From: Rhizobium aethiopicum
GTDB lineage: Bacteria > Pseudomonadota > Alphaproteobacteria > Rhizobiales > Rhizobiaceae
Reading direction: 5' to 3'
Length of the DNA: 62,565 nucleotides
Assembly: GCF_900094625.1 (NCBI RefSeq)
Contig: NZ_FMAJ01000020.1
Span: 1-62,565, forward strand
In this document: in pieces, positions 35,264-44,375 of the stretch
Numbering within the stretch: the stretch's first letter is position 1
Layout: every line of letters begins with the position of its first letter
The notes under the pieces: model-generated
The model's database searches: none
What the model saw: the letters and a program-made list of their open reading frames with translations, nothing else
What the model was told of the DNA's origin: nothing
Translations under genes and position numbers: made by a program

Positions 35264-35803
35264 ATGAAAAGCCTTCTGCTGAATTCATTGCTTTCGATCT
35301 GCTGCATGACGCCACCCTATCTTATTTCCGGCAGTAAAGCGCGAGCCGAAAATTGGGGTTGCCAGGTTATCCTATGCCTTTCCAATCCCGGCGGGCCGAC
35401 CCAATATGCCGAATGCCGACCGCCAATCCAGAAACTTTGGCGGGAGCTTGCCAAGGGGCATTCTTTCCCGACCTGCGGTGGCGTCGGTTTTCACAGCTCA
35501 CGGCCGGGTTATGATCCATACTATTGCGATGTTGGCTACAGGCTGGCGGGTGAGGATGGCATCCGCGGGCGGCAAGTGACTTGCGTGTCGACATCGGCGC
35601 AATCGGTGAGCGATGCCCTCTGCTCGAATGACGGCGACGACTTTGGCACCCGCAACAATTCAGTACTGTCGCCACATTGGCAGCGCCAGGATGGTCGCCG
35701 TCAGTGCATGGGCTATCCGATCATGCGCCCGAATGTGAGATCGCAGCCTCACTTTGTCGACGTCACCATCGATGGCGCGGCCACGCAGCGGGTCTGGTAC
35801 TGA
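35264..35803 (+). CDS. TrbM/KikA-like secreted protein of the conjugation operon
   Basis: About 179 residues with a Sec signal peptide (MKSLLLNSLLSICCMTPPYL...). A cysteine-rich mature part opens CQVILCLSNPGGPTQYAEC, the pattern of the TrbM/KikA/MpfK family of conjugation-associated periplasmic proteins. It is first in the virB transcript, two bases before virB1. AAGGGG upstream supports ATG 35264. Exact function in transfer is unknown. Confidence 0.75.
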   Translation: MKSLLLNSLLSICCMTPPYLISGSKARAENWGCQVILCLSNPGGPTQYAECRPPIQKLWRELAKGHSFPTCGGVGFHSSRPGYDPYYCDVGYRLAGEDGIRGRQVTCVSTSAQSVSDALCSNDGDDFGTRNNSVLSPHWQRQDGRRQCMGYPIMRPNVRSQPHFVDVTIDGAATQRVWY

Positions 35804-35805
35804 CC

Positions 35806-36468
35806 ATGGCCGCTGCTTTTGTCGATATTGCGCAGGTCTGCGCGCCAATGGTGGAGGTCGAAACGCTTGCGGGCGTCGTCAGCCTCGAGAGCCGCTTTCA
35901 GCCTCTTTCCATTCGCATCAACAGCGGCCCGCCGCTTCCTGCTCAACCCACATCCAAGGCCGAGGCGGTCGAGGTGGCCACGTCTTTGATCGCCGATCAC
36001 CAGGATATCCAGCTCGGCCTTAGCGGCCTCGGCATCGAGGCGCTTCAGAAACTGAAACTGTCCCTTGCCGACGCCTTCGATCCTTGCCTGAACCTCAAGG
36101 CCACGGCCAGTCTCCTCGGCGGATACTACCGTCAGGCTGTGCGCGCGGGTGATGATCCGGCTAGGGCGGAGACGGTAATGCTCCGCTCCTACTATGGTCG
36201 CGATGATCCGTTCGTTGGCGCAATCGTCCGCTATGATGAGCAGGTGCGCCAGGAAATAAAACGGCTGTCGCCAATGCGGGCGTCGCTCACCATTGCCGGA
36301 TTGGACAACCAGGTTTCATCAGCCCCACCGCCGCAGGATCAGCCGGGGCAAGCGACCCCGAAAGAGCCCGCCCACGCCGCTCAAGCGGCATCCTGGAACG
36401 TTTTCAATTCCCAACGGCAATCCTCGGTTCTCGTTTTCCAGAATGTTCGATCGGAGCAAAGTGAATGA
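35806..36468 (+). CDS. virB1: VirB1 lytic transglycosylase
   Basis: A 220-residue VirB1-type SLT-domain muramidase that locally opens peptidoglycan for the type IV channel. The catalytic glutamate lies in GVVSLESRFQPLSIRIN, and LNLKATASLLGGYYRQAV is the conserved later helix. No clear Sec signal is seen at the chosen start. The C-terminal 45 residues are Gln/Pro-rich. The stop overlaps the virB2 start (ATGA). Confidence 0.9.
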   Translation: MAAAFVDIAQVCAPMVEVETLAGVVSLESRFQPLSIRINSGPPLPAQPTSKAEAVEVATSLIADHQDIQLGLSGLGIEALQKLKLSLADAFDPCLNLKATASLLGGYYRQAVRAGDDPARAETVMLRSYYGRDDPFVGAIVRYDEQVRQEIKRLSPMRASLTIAGLDNQVSSAPPPQDQPGQATPKEPAHAAQAASWNVFNSQRQSSVLVFQNVRSEQSE

Positions 36469-36764
36469 TCTCCAAAGCCCGTATTCGCCCCCTTGCCGCA
36501 GCCACACTCATGGCGACCGTCATCGTCGCCTGCATGGTTGAACCAGCTTTCGCACAGGCTGCCGGTATCGAAACCGTGTTACAGAACATCGTCGACATGC
36601 TGACCGGCAATATCGCCCGTCTGCTGGCGGTCATCGCCGTCATCATCATCTGCATTGCCTGGATGTTTGGATACATGGATCTGAGGCGCGCAGGCTTCTG
36701 GATCATCGGTATCGGCGGAATTTTTGGCGCCACCGAGCTGGTCAACACCATCGTCGGGAGCTGA
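36465..36764 (+). CDS. virB2: VirB2 pilin
   Basis: A 99-residue prepilin with a long signal sequence ending near EPAFAQAAG. Two hydrophobic helices follow (IARLLAVIAVIIICIAWMFG and FWIIGIGGIFGATELVNTIV), the normal VirB2 layout. It forms the conjugative pilus. Confidence 0.93.
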   Translation: MISKARIRPLAAATLMATVIVACMVEPAFAQAAGIETVLQNIVDMLTGNIARLLAVIAVIIICIAWMFGYMDLRRAGFWIIGIGGIFGATELVNTIVGS

Positions 36765-36769
36765 GCGTC

Positions 36770-37108
36770 ATGGCGAGCACTCCGAGCCTCGAAGACGATA
36801 CGCTATTTCTCGCCTGCACTCGCCCGGCAATGATCGCTGGCGTGACCATGGAGGCGATGGGCGTCAACATCATGCTGACGACCATCCTCTACATCAGCGC
36901 GGGATCGATCGCCTATGCGCTCACCGGGATCGTTTTCCATTTCCTGTTTCGCGCCCTGGTCAAACACGACCACCACATGTTCCGCATCCTCATCGCATGG
37001 ATCGAGACCCGGGGCCGCTCGCGCAATGACGCCTATTGGGGCGGCGCCACGCTCACCCCTTTGACGCTCGCCAGGCACTATGATGAAAGGGATCTCAGCC
37101 TTGCCTAG
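36770..37108 (+). CDS. virB3: VirB3 inner-membrane protein
   Basis: A 112-residue small membrane protein with the VirB3 features LFLACTRPAMIAGVTMEAMG and two hydrophobic stretches. It works with VirB4 at the inner membrane. Its 3' end overlaps virB4 by 29 bases. Confidence 0.92.
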   Translation: MASTPSLEDDTLFLACTRPAMIAGVTMEAMGVNIMLTTILYISAGSIAYALTGIVFHFLFRALVKHDHHMFRILIAWIETRGRSRNDAYWGGATLTPLTLARHYDERDLSLA

Positions 37109-39467
37109 CATTGCGACCCGCCGCTCCCGCGAACTCGGGCCGGAGACCTTCATCCCCTATGTCAGGCATGTCGACGAGACGACCATCGCGCTTGATTCGA
37201 GAGCGCTGATGACCATGATCGGGCTCGAGGGTGTGTCTTTCGAGACCGCCGATGTCCGCGACCTCAACGGGTTGCACCGGAGCCTCAACACGCTCTATCG
37301 CAATATCGCCGACGAGCGGCTGGCGCTTTGGACGCATGTCGTGCGTCGCCGTAACAGCGTCTATCCCGAGGGACGCTTCGCCAATCCATTCTCCGACGGC
37401 CTCAATTCCAAGTATCGGGAACGGATGGTGGGCGAAGATCTGTTTTGCAACGACCTCTACCTCTCCCTGGTCTGGCATCCCGGCCGGGATGCTGTCGAAA
37501 GGGTCGCGAGCCTTCTTTCCCGGCTGCGTAAGGCACACCGATCCGATATTGAACTCGACGACGATGCCTTGAAGAATTTGCGCGACCGGGTGACGGACGT
37601 CATTGCGGGGCTGCAGCGCTTCAAGCCTCGTCTCCTCGCCCTTCACGAAGAGCATGGCATCCTGTTCTCCGAGCCGAGTGAAGTCCTCCATCAGATTGTC
37701 GGCGGCCGGCGAGAACCGGTTCCGTTGACGGAGGGACGGATTTCCTCGGCAATCTATTCCGATCGGGTGATTTTCGGACGCGAGACCGTCGAGATCCGCC
37801 ACGAGGCCGAAAGCCGCTATGCCGGCATGTTCGGCTTCAAGGAATATCCGGCAACCACGCGCAGCGGCATGCTCGGCGGCATCCTGACGGCACCCTTCGA
37901 ACTTATCCTGACGCAGTCCTTCGCTTTTGCCTCAAAAGCCGATGCGCGCGCGATCATGGGCCGCAAGCAGAACCAGATGGTCAGCGCCGGCGACAAGGCG
38001 GCATCGCAGATCGAAGAGCTCAGTGAGGCGATGGACGAGCTGGAATCCAATCGTTTCGTTCTGGGAGAGCATCACCTAGCGCTGTCGGTTTTCGCCCCCA
38101 CGGTCAGGGAATTGACCGACCACATGGCGAAGGCGCGCGCCTATCTCACCAGTGGTGGTGCGGTCGTCGCCCGCGAGGACCTAGGCCTCGAGGCTGCCTG
38201 GTGGGCGCAATTGCCCGGGAATTTCCGCTATCGGGCGCGCTCGGGGGCAATCACTTCGCGCAATTTCTCCGCCCTTGCTCCCTATCATTCCTATCCCACG
38301 GGCCAGAAGGATGGCAATCAATGGGGACCGGCGGTCGCCATGCTCAAGACCGCATCGGGTTCACCCTTCTATTTCAATTTCCACCACGGCGATCTCGGCA
38401 ACACCTTCGTTTGCGGACCATCGGGTGCCGGCAAAACGGTGCTCTTGAACTTCATGCTGTCCCAGCTGGAAAAGCATGATCCCCATATGATCTTCTTTGA
38501 CAAGGACCGCGGCGCCGACCTTTTCGTGCGCGTGGCAGGCGGCAATTATCTGCCGCTGAGGAACGGTATCGTCACCGGTTGCGCGCCGTTGAAGGCGCTG
38601 GACCTCACGCCGGAAAACAAGGTATTCCTCACCGGCTGGATTGCCAAGCTGGTCGGATCCGCATCCGGCGAACTATCGAGCCCCGAGTTTCGTGACATCG
38701 CTTCGGCGGTGGACGGGGTGGCGGACCTGCCGGTGGAGCGCCGCTCCATCGGCGCCCTGCGCACTTTTCTCAACAACACCGATCCCGAGGGCATCGCCTC
38801 GCGGCTGAGAAGATGGGAGAGGGGAGGATCGCTTGGCTGGGTCTTTGACAACGATACCGACGAAATCGGCATCGGCGCCAAGTTCATCGGTTACGACATG
38901 ACCGATTTCCTCGACAGCGAGGAGATCCGCACGCCGTTGATGGCTTACTTGTTCTATCGCATCGAGCAGTTGATCGACGGGCGCCGCATCATCATCGTCA
39001 TCGATGAATTCTGGAAGGCGCTGCAGGACGAAGGCTTTCGCGACCTCGCCCAGAACAAGCTCAAGACGATCCGCAAACAGAACGGGCTCATGCTATTTGC
39101 GACCCAGAGCCCACGCGATGCCGTCATCTCGCCGATCGCCCATACGATCATCGAACAGTGCCCGACGCAGATTTTCTTGCCGAACCCGCGTGGCGATCGT
39201 GCCGACTATGTCGAGGGTTTCAAGCTGACAGAGCGCGAGTTCGAGCTCGTTTCGCGCGAACTGTCGGTCGAAAGCCGTCGGTTTATCGTCAAGCAAGGGC
39301 ACAACAGCGTGGTCGCCGAACTGAATCTCAACGGCTTCGACGACGAGCTCGCCATCCTCTCCGGCCGGACAGCCAATGTGGAACTTGCCGATGCCATCCG
39401 TTCGGAGCTCGGCGAGAAATGGGAGAATTGGCTTCCAGTATTCCACGAACGAAGGAGGGCGGGCTGA
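37080..39467 (+). CDS. virB4: VirB4 ATPase
   Basis: A 795-residue VirB4/CagE-type ATPase that powers pilus assembly and substrate transfer from the cytoplasmic face. Walker A is VCGPSGAGKTVLLNF (about residues 444-456) and Walker B lies in IIIVIDEFWKALQDE. The C-terminal RecA-like fold shows LFATQSPRDAV. It may start at either of two adjacent ATGs (37080 or 37083). Confidence 0.96.
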   Translation: MMKGISALPSIATRRSRELGPETFIPYVRHVDETTIALDSRALMTMIGLEGVSFETADVRDLNGLHRSLNTLYRNIADERLALWTHVVRRRNSVYPEGRFANPFSDGLNSKYRERMVGEDLFCNDLYLSLVWHPGRDAVERVASLLSRLRKAHRSDIELDDDALKNLRDRVTDVIAGLQRFKPRLLALHEEHGILFSEPSEVLHQIVGGRREPVPLTEGRISSAIYSDRVIFGRETVEIRHEAESRYAGMFGFKEYPATTRSGMLGGILTAPFELILTQSFAFASKADARAIMGRKQNQMVSAGDKAASQIEELSEAMDELESNRFVLGEHHLALSVFAPTVRELTDHMAKARAYLTSGGAVVAREDLGLEAAWWAQLPGNFRYRARSGAITSRNFSALAPYHSYPTGQKDGNQWGPAVAMLKTASGSPFYFNFHHGDLGNTFVCGPSGAGKTVLLNFMLSQLEKHDPHMIFFDKDRGADLFVRVAGGNYLPLRNGIVTGCAPLKALDLTPENKVFLTGWIAKLVGSASGELSSPEFRDIASAVDGVADLPVERRSIGALRTFLNNTDPEGIASRLRRWERGGSLGWVFDNDTDEIGIGAKFIGYDMTDFLDSEEIRTPLMAYLFYRIEQLIDGRRIIIVIDEFWKALQDEGFRDLAQNKLKTIRKQNGLMLFATQSPRDAVISPIAHTIIEQCPTQIFLPNPRGDRADYVEGFKLTEREFELVSRELSVESRRFIVKQGHNSVVAELNLNGFDDELAILSGRTANVELADAIRSELGEKWENWLPVFHERRRAG

Positions 39468-40165
39468 TGCAGGTGAATGGGATACGGGCAAGCTTTGGGC
39501 TGCTGATGCTGCTCCTGTCGACGGGGCCGGCAACGGCCCAGGGCATCCCGGTCATCGATACTTCAGCGATCGCCAAGCAGATCGAGAGCATTGCCCAGCT
39601 GAAGTCGCAGCTCGATACGCTTAATCAGCAGCTTCAGCAGGCGCAGCAGCTTTACGGATCGCTGAACAAGATCACCAATATGGCGGATGTCGCAAATCTG
39701 CTGAACGATCCTTCGATCCGCAAGGCGCTGCCCCAGGATTTCAGCGCGATCGAGGGTCTCTTTAAGGGATCGGGAACCGGCATTTTCGGTAACTCCGCGT
39801 CAAAATTCCTGCAGGACAATTCCACCTATCGCACCGATGCCGAGGATTTCTATGCGCAGGAGCTTGCGCGCCTTCAGAACCGGAATGCGGGGCAGATGAG
39901 CCTTGGCCAGCAGATCTACGATGCCGCCACCAAACGCCTCGACGGCATCGATCAGCTTCGCCAGCAGATTTCCAGTGCTGCCGACGCCAAGGATATCGCC
40001 GACCTGCAGGCCCGCCTCCAGGCCGAAACCGCTTTTCTGCAGACCGATGCCCTGCGGATGCAGGGACTTCAGATGGTCCAGCAGGCCCAGGTGCAGATCG
40101 ATGAACAGCGCAAAGCCGAAGACTGGCGCAAACGCATGGACACGATAGGAGCGGCACTCAAATGA
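39467..40165 (+). CDS. virB5: VirB5 minor pilin
   Basis: A 232-residue secreted helical protein. The signal peptide ends near TGPATAQG, followed by the coiled-coil-rich core IAQLKSQLDTLNQQLQQAQQ and ARLQNRNAGQMSLGQQIYDA. VirB5 caps the pilus and contacts recipients. The start overlaps the virB4 stop (TGATG). Confidence 0.92.
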   Translation: MQVNGIRASFGLLMLLLSTGPATAQGIPVIDTSAIAKQIESIAQLKSQLDTLNQQLQQAQQLYGSLNKITNMADVANLLNDPSIRKALPQDFSAIEGLFKGSGTGIFGNSASKFLQDNSTYRTDAEDFYAQELARLQNRNAGQMSLGQQIYDAATKRLDGIDQLRQQISSAADAKDIADLQARLQAETAFLQTDALRMQGLQMVQQAQVQIDEQRKAEDWRKRMDTIGAALK

Positions 40166-40395
40166 AGCGGCTCTTTTCCGGTGCGACGCTGGTTTTGCTG
40201 TCGGCTTGTTCCCCCCAAACGGACAAGATTTACACCGTCGACGAGCTCGCGGGCGACGAGGCGCTGCTCACAAAGATCCTCGGCGAGTGCCGCAATATCC
40301 CCGCCGATCCTGGGGAAACGCCCAACTGCCGGAACGCTGAGGCTGCAGACGGCAAGCTGCGTCTCGAGCGTGGACGCAGGGCGCTCGGAGGTTGA
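40162..40395 (+). CDS. EexN-type entry-exclusion lipoprotein
   Basis: A 77-residue lipoprotein with lipobox LSAC at residues 15-18. The C-terminal segment ILGECRNIPADPGETPNCRN matches the EexN/TrbK-like pattern of short exclusion lipoproteins placed between virB5 and virB6. It would block redundant entry of the same plasmid. Coupled to virB5 by ATGA. Confidence 0.8.
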   Translation: MKRLFSGATLVLLSACSPQTDKIYTVDELAGDEALLTKILGECRNIPADPGETPNCRNAEAADGKLRLERGRRALGG

Positions 40396-40398
40396 GCG

Positions 40399-41331
40399 AT
40401 GTATCAGGTCTTCAGCTTCGTCGACGGGCAGTTCAAGACGCCACTGGAAAACTTCATTTCCTCGGGCACCTCGAATATTGCCGCCTGGGTGAGCGGCCCC
40501 CTGACGGCCGCACTCACGCTCTATGTGGTGCTCTACGGTTATCTGGTTCTCCGCGGATCCGTCCAGGAGCCGATCCTCGAATTCGCCTTCCGGTCGATGA
40601 AGCTTGCCATCATCGTCATGCTGGTCAGGAATGCGAGCGATTATCAGACCTATGTCACGAATATTTTCTTCGACACATTGCCGCGCGAGATTTCTCAGGC
40701 GCTCAACTCCGGCACGGCGCCAAGCGCTTCAACCTTCGATAGTCTGCTCGATAAGGGCCAGAAATGCGCCTACGAAATCTGGTCTCGCGGCTCTTGGCCG
40801 GTCGACATCGTCACCGGCATCGGCGGCATGATGGTCATCGGCGCGAGCTTCGTCGTCGCGGCGATCGGTTACATCGTTTCCCTTTATGCCCGGCTGGCGC
40901 TTGCCATCGTGCTGGCGATCGGCCCGATCTTCATTGCCCTCGCCATGTTCCAGTCGACCCGCCGTTTCACCGAATCCTGGATCGGCCAGCTCGTAAACTT
41001 CGTCATCCTGCAGGTGCTGGTCGTTGCCATCGGGTCGCTGCTGATCACCTGCATCGAGACGACATTTACGGCGATCGAAAGCTATAGCGACGTATTGATG
41101 CGTCCGATCGCGCTCTGCGCCATCTGCCTTGCCGCCCTATACGTCTTCTACCAGTTGCCCGGCATTGCTTCAGCACTTGCGGCGGGCGGGGCGTCGCTGA
41201 CCTACGGATATGGCGCCGCGCGCGATGCACACGAGAGCACGCTCGCCTGGGCCACAACCCGCACAGTCAGAGCAGTCGGCCGCGGAGCGCGTTCCGTCGG
41301 CCGCCGCCTGACGCCAGGCCGGACCGAATGA
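40399..41331 (+). CDS. virB6: VirB6 polytopic channel protein
   Basis: A 310-residue inner-membrane protein with about five to six transmembrane segments. The TrbL/VirB6 core is ARLALAIVLAIGPIFIALAM followed by FTESWIGQLVNFVILQVLV, with a periplasmic loop around residues 95-135. It forms part of the translocation path. The C-terminus is basic (RAVGRGARSVGRRLTPGR). Confidence 0.93.
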   Translation: MYQVFSFVDGQFKTPLENFISSGTSNIAAWVSGPLTAALTLYVVLYGYLVLRGSVQEPILEFAFRSMKLAIIVMLVRNASDYQTYVTNIFFDTLPREISQALNSGTAPSASTFDSLLDKGQKCAYEIWSRGSWPVDIVTGIGGMMVIGASFVVAAIGYIVSLYARLALAIVLAIGPIFIALAMFQSTRRFTESWIGQLVNFVILQVLVVAIGSLLITCIETTFTAIESYSDVLMRPIALCAICLAALYVFYQLPGIASALAAGGASLTYGYGAARDAHESTLAWATTRTVRAVGRGARSVGRRLTPGRTE

Positions 41332-41371
41332 CGGCCATAACGCTCAAGACCATTGGACAGGTTATTTCGGC

Positions 41372-41656
41372 ATGATCCGTATCGTTTTATCGCTTTTCCT
41401 GGCCGCCAGCCTGGCGGCTTGCGGCTCGATCTCCCACCCTCTTCCCAAATGTGACGGTTATTCCCGCCGGCCGCTGAACCGCGCCATGTGGCAGTGGGAT
41501 AACAATGAAAAAACCCGACAGCCGGCGGCCGGGACTGTTGCCCCGGAGCCCACGAGTCCTGCCGCGTCCTATGCAAGGGAACCGGCCTCGGCCACGCCGG
41601 CCGCCTTCGCAGATTTCGATGTCGCGGGTTCTTATCGTCCATGCGAGAACAGTTGA
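41372..41656 (+). CDS. virB7: VirB7-type lipoprotein
   Basis: A 94-residue protein with a type II signal peptide and lipobox LAAC (residues about 14-17). A short folded block (HPLPKCDGYSRRPLNRAMWQ) is followed by an Ala/Pro-rich tail. Position between virB6 and virB8 identifies it as the outer-membrane core lipoprotein that would pair with VirB9. Confidence 0.8.
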   Translation: MIRIVLSLFLAASLAACGSISHPLPKCDGYSRRPLNRAMWQWDNNEKTRQPAAGTVAPEPTSPAASYAREPASATPAAFADFDVAGSYRPCENS

Positions 41657-41657
41657 C

Positions 41658-42329
41658 ATGATAACCACGGACAGTTTGAAGAGTTATTTCGACAAGGCCC
41701 GCCGGTTCGATCAGGATCGGATGATGCAGCTCGAGCGCTCCGCGCGGATCGCCTGGTTCGTCGCCGCCTGCGCCGGCATCCTTTCCGGCGTTTCAGTTCT
41801 TGCCATCGCCGGCCTCACCCCTTTGAAAACCGTCGAGCCCTTTGTGGTGCGCGTCGATAATTCCAGCGGCATTGTCGATGTGGTCTCGGCCCTGACGTCG
41901 ACCGCCGGAACCTATGACGAGGCCGTGACGAAGTATTTTGCGGCCAAATATGTTCGCGCCCGCGAAGGTTATGTCTGGAGCGAGGGCGAGGAGAATTTCC
42001 GCACCGTCGCCTTGCTGTCGACGCAGCAGGAACAGACGCGATTTGCCGCGGTCTATCGCGGCAGCAATCCTGAATCCCCGCAGCACATCTATGGTCGCAG
42101 CGCCACCTCGCGGGTCAACATAGTTTCCATCTCGCTGATCAACGCCAATGTGGCATCCGTCCGCTATATCAGAACCGTTACCCGCGGTGACGACGTGCGC
42201 ACCACGCATTGGGTGGCAACCCTGACCTTCTCCTATGCCAGCGCCCCGATGTCCTCGACCGATCGGCTGATCAATCCCCTCGGCTTCGTCGTCAGTGAAT
42301 ATCGCGCCGATCCGGAGGCGATCAATTGA
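41658..42329 (+). CDS. virB8: VirB8 inner-membrane assembly factor
   Basis: A 223-residue bitopic protein. It has a cytoplasmic N-terminus, one transmembrane helix (IAWFVAACAGILSGVSVLAI, about 30-50) and a periplasmic NTF2-like VirB8 domain with AREGYVWSEGEENFRTVALL and INPLGFVVSEYR. ATG 41658 is one base after the virB7 stop. The stop overlaps the virB9 start. Confidence 0.94.
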   Translation: MITTDSLKSYFDKARRFDQDRMMQLERSARIAWFVAACAGILSGVSVLAIAGLTPLKTVEPFVVRVDNSSGIVDVVSALTSTAGTYDEAVTKYFAAKYVRAREGYVWSEGEENFRTVALLSTQQEQTRFAAVYRGSNPESPQHIYGRSATSRVNIVSISLINANVASVRYIRTVTRGDDVRTTHWVATLTFSYASAPMSSTDRLINPLGFVVSEYRADPEAIN

Positions 42330-43183
42330 GGGCGCGTTTCCTCCTTCCACTCATTCTTGCCGGCGGCTTTTCCACGGCGGCGGTCGCCCTCGAAACGCCA
42401 CGCGGCGCCGCGCAGGACAGCCGCATCCGCTTCGTCGATTATCAGCCCTACAACATCACCAAAGTTGTCGGCACGCTGCGCTCTTCGGTGCAGATCGAAT
42501 TCGCAGCCGACGAGGAAATCGCCCATGTCGCCCTTGGCAACAGCGTTGCGTGGGAGGTGGCCCCGGCCGGCAATATCCTGTTCCTGAAGCCCCGGGAGAA
42601 CCAGCCGGTCACGAACATCTCCATCGTGACGACGCGACGGGACGGATCGACCCGCAGTTATCAGATGGAGCTCACCGTCCGGGACGGCAGCGTCGAGGCT
42701 GGGCAGAACACCTATTTTTATCTGAAATATCGTTATCCGGCCGATGAAGCGGAGCGGCGCCGACAGGAGGCAGCTGTCCGGGCGCGGGTGGCGGAGGCGG
42801 GTGACGCCGATCGCGTGCTTGCCCTTCACGAAGCCTATGGACCGCGCAACTGGCGCTACGCGGCGCAGGGACCGCAGGCGCTCGAGCCGCAAGCGGTCTA
42901 CGACAATGGCAAGGTCACCGCCTTCGCCTTTGCCGGCAACCAGGAAATGCCGGCAATTTACATGGAAAACTCTGACGGCACCGAAAGCCTGATCCCCAAA
43001 TCCGTCGACGGAAACCTCGTGCTCGTTCACGCGATCAGCCGCAAGTTCATCTTGCGCAGGGGCGGCGACGTCCTCTGCGTCTTCAATGAAGCTTACGATC
43101 GTGTCGGCATCAACCCCGAGACCAACACGACGTCACCGTCGGTCGAGCGCGTGGTCAAGGCGAAGCCCGACGCAGCGCAATAG
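42326..43183 (+). CDS. virB9: VirB9 outer-membrane core component
   Basis: A 285-residue secreted protein (signal LLPLILAGGFSTAAVA) with two domains. The N-terminal VirB9 fold (SRIRFVDYQPYNITKVVGTL) is followed by a C-terminal beta-sandwich (NWRYAAQGPQALEPQAVYDN, AIYMENSDGTESLIPKSVDG). It makes the outer-membrane ring with VirB7 and VirB10. The start is TTG 42326, overlapping the virB8 TGA. Confidence 0.94.
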   Translation: MRARFLLPLILAGGFSTAAVALETPRGAAQDSRIRFVDYQPYNITKVVGTLRSSVQIEFAADEEIAHVALGNSVAWEVAPAGNILFLKPRENQPVTNISIVTTRRDGSTRSYQMELTVRDGSVEAGQNTYFYLKYRYPADEAERRRQEAAVRARVAEAGDADRVLALHEAYGPRNWRYAAQGPQALEPQAVYDNGKVTAFAFAGNQEMPAIYMENSDGTESLIPKSVDGNLVLVHAISRKFILRRGGDVLCVFNEAYDRVGINPETNTTSPSVERVVKAKPDAAQ

Positions 43184-43191
43184 GAGGTGTC

Positions 43192-44367
43192 ATGGCCGAG
43201 GAACAAATGACCCAGATCCCGGGTGAGCGCGCAGAGACATCGACTGGCGGTCGGCCGGACAACAATCCGATCCTTAAGCGAGGAGCGGTCGCTCTGGCCA
43301 TCGTCGTCTTTGTCGCCTTCGCTCTCTGGTCGATGCGTGGGCAAGACAAGCCGTTCGATGGCACGCAGCCCGAACGGATCGTCATCCGTCAGACATCGGA
43401 TTTCGAGCCGGCGAAGGAGCCCGTCCAACCGCTGGCGCCGCCGGCAGAGGTCCAGCTGCCGACGCCCGGTATAACCGAGCAGGCACCGAGCGACGATGAC
43501 AAGCTGCTCGATGCTGCGCGCCGTGCGCCGGTCATCGCCTATGGCGGCGAGAAATCACCCTCGACGCGACAGCAGGAGAAGGACGAAAAATCCGATGAGA
43601 GCTCAAACTACGTCCCGCTTGGCAACAATCTGGGCGGTTTCGCGTCGGAAGGCGAAAACGAAGATCAGCGCTTCAACCGCTTGCTGGCGCCGACGCAATT
43701 GCAGGGGTCCCGCGCTGGCACGCTGGGCAATCGCGATTTTATCGTCGCGATGGGAGCGTCTATCCCGTGCGCCCTGGAGACGGCGCTCTCCTCTGATCAG
43801 CCGGGATTTACGAGCTGCGTCATCAACCGAGACGTCCTGTCCGATAATGGTCGTGTCGTGCTGATGGAAAAAGGCACGCAGGTCGTCGGCGAATATCGTG
43901 GCGGTATTCGTCGCGGGCAACAGCGCCTGTTTGTCCTCTGGAACCGGGCGAAGACGCCGAAGGGCGTGATCATTACCCTTGGATCGCCGGCAACCGATGC
44001 CCTTGGTCGGGCCGGCGTCGATGGCTACGTCGACACCCATTGGTGGGAGCGTTTCGGCAGTGCAATCCTCCTGTCGATCGTTGGCGATGCGAGTTCCTAT
44101 GCCAGCAACCGGCTTCAGGACAGCGATGTCGAGGCGCAAAACACCTCCAGCGCTGGGCAGCAGGCCGCAGCGATCGCCGTCGAGCAATCGATCAATATTC
44201 CGCCGACCCTGATGAAGCATCAGGGTGAGCTGGTCTCGATCTTTGTGGCACGCGACCTCGATTTCTCGAGCGTCTACCGGCTTCGCGTGACGGAGCCCCG
44301 CAATCGCATTTACGATCGCGCTGTGCTCGGAGATTTCGAGACCTCTTCGAAGCTCGTGACAAAATAG
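43192..44367 (+). CDS. virB10: VirB10 envelope-spanning scaffold
   Basis: A 391-residue protein with one transmembrane helix near residues 30-48 (AVALAIVVFVAFALWSM). A proline-rich periplasmic linker follows, then the C-terminal VirB10/TraF-like beta barrel (LGNRDFIVAMGASIPCALET, TQVVGEYRGGIRRGQQRLFV, LVSIFVARDLDFSSVY). It senses ATP use and gates the outer-membrane pore. Confidence 0.95.
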   Translation: MAEEQMTQIPGERAETSTGGRPDNNPILKRGAVALAIVVFVAFALWSMRGQDKPFDGTQPERIVIRQTSDFEPAKEPVQPLAPPAEVQLPTPGITEQAPSDDDKLLDAARRAPVIAYGGEKSPSTRQQEKDEKSDESSNYVPLGNNLGGFASEGENEDQRFNRLLAPTQLQGSRAGTLGNRDFIVAMGASIPCALETALSSDQPGFTSCVINRDVLSDNGRVVLMEKGTQVVGEYRGGIRRGQQRLFVLWNRAKTPKGVIITLGSPATDALGRAGVDGYVDTHWWERFGSAILLSIVGDASSYASNRLQDSDVEAQNTSSAGQQAAAIAVEQSINIPPTLMKHQGELVSIFVARDLDFSSVYRLRVTEPRNRIYDRAVLGDFETSSKLVTK

Positions 44368-44375
44368 GGTCGAGG

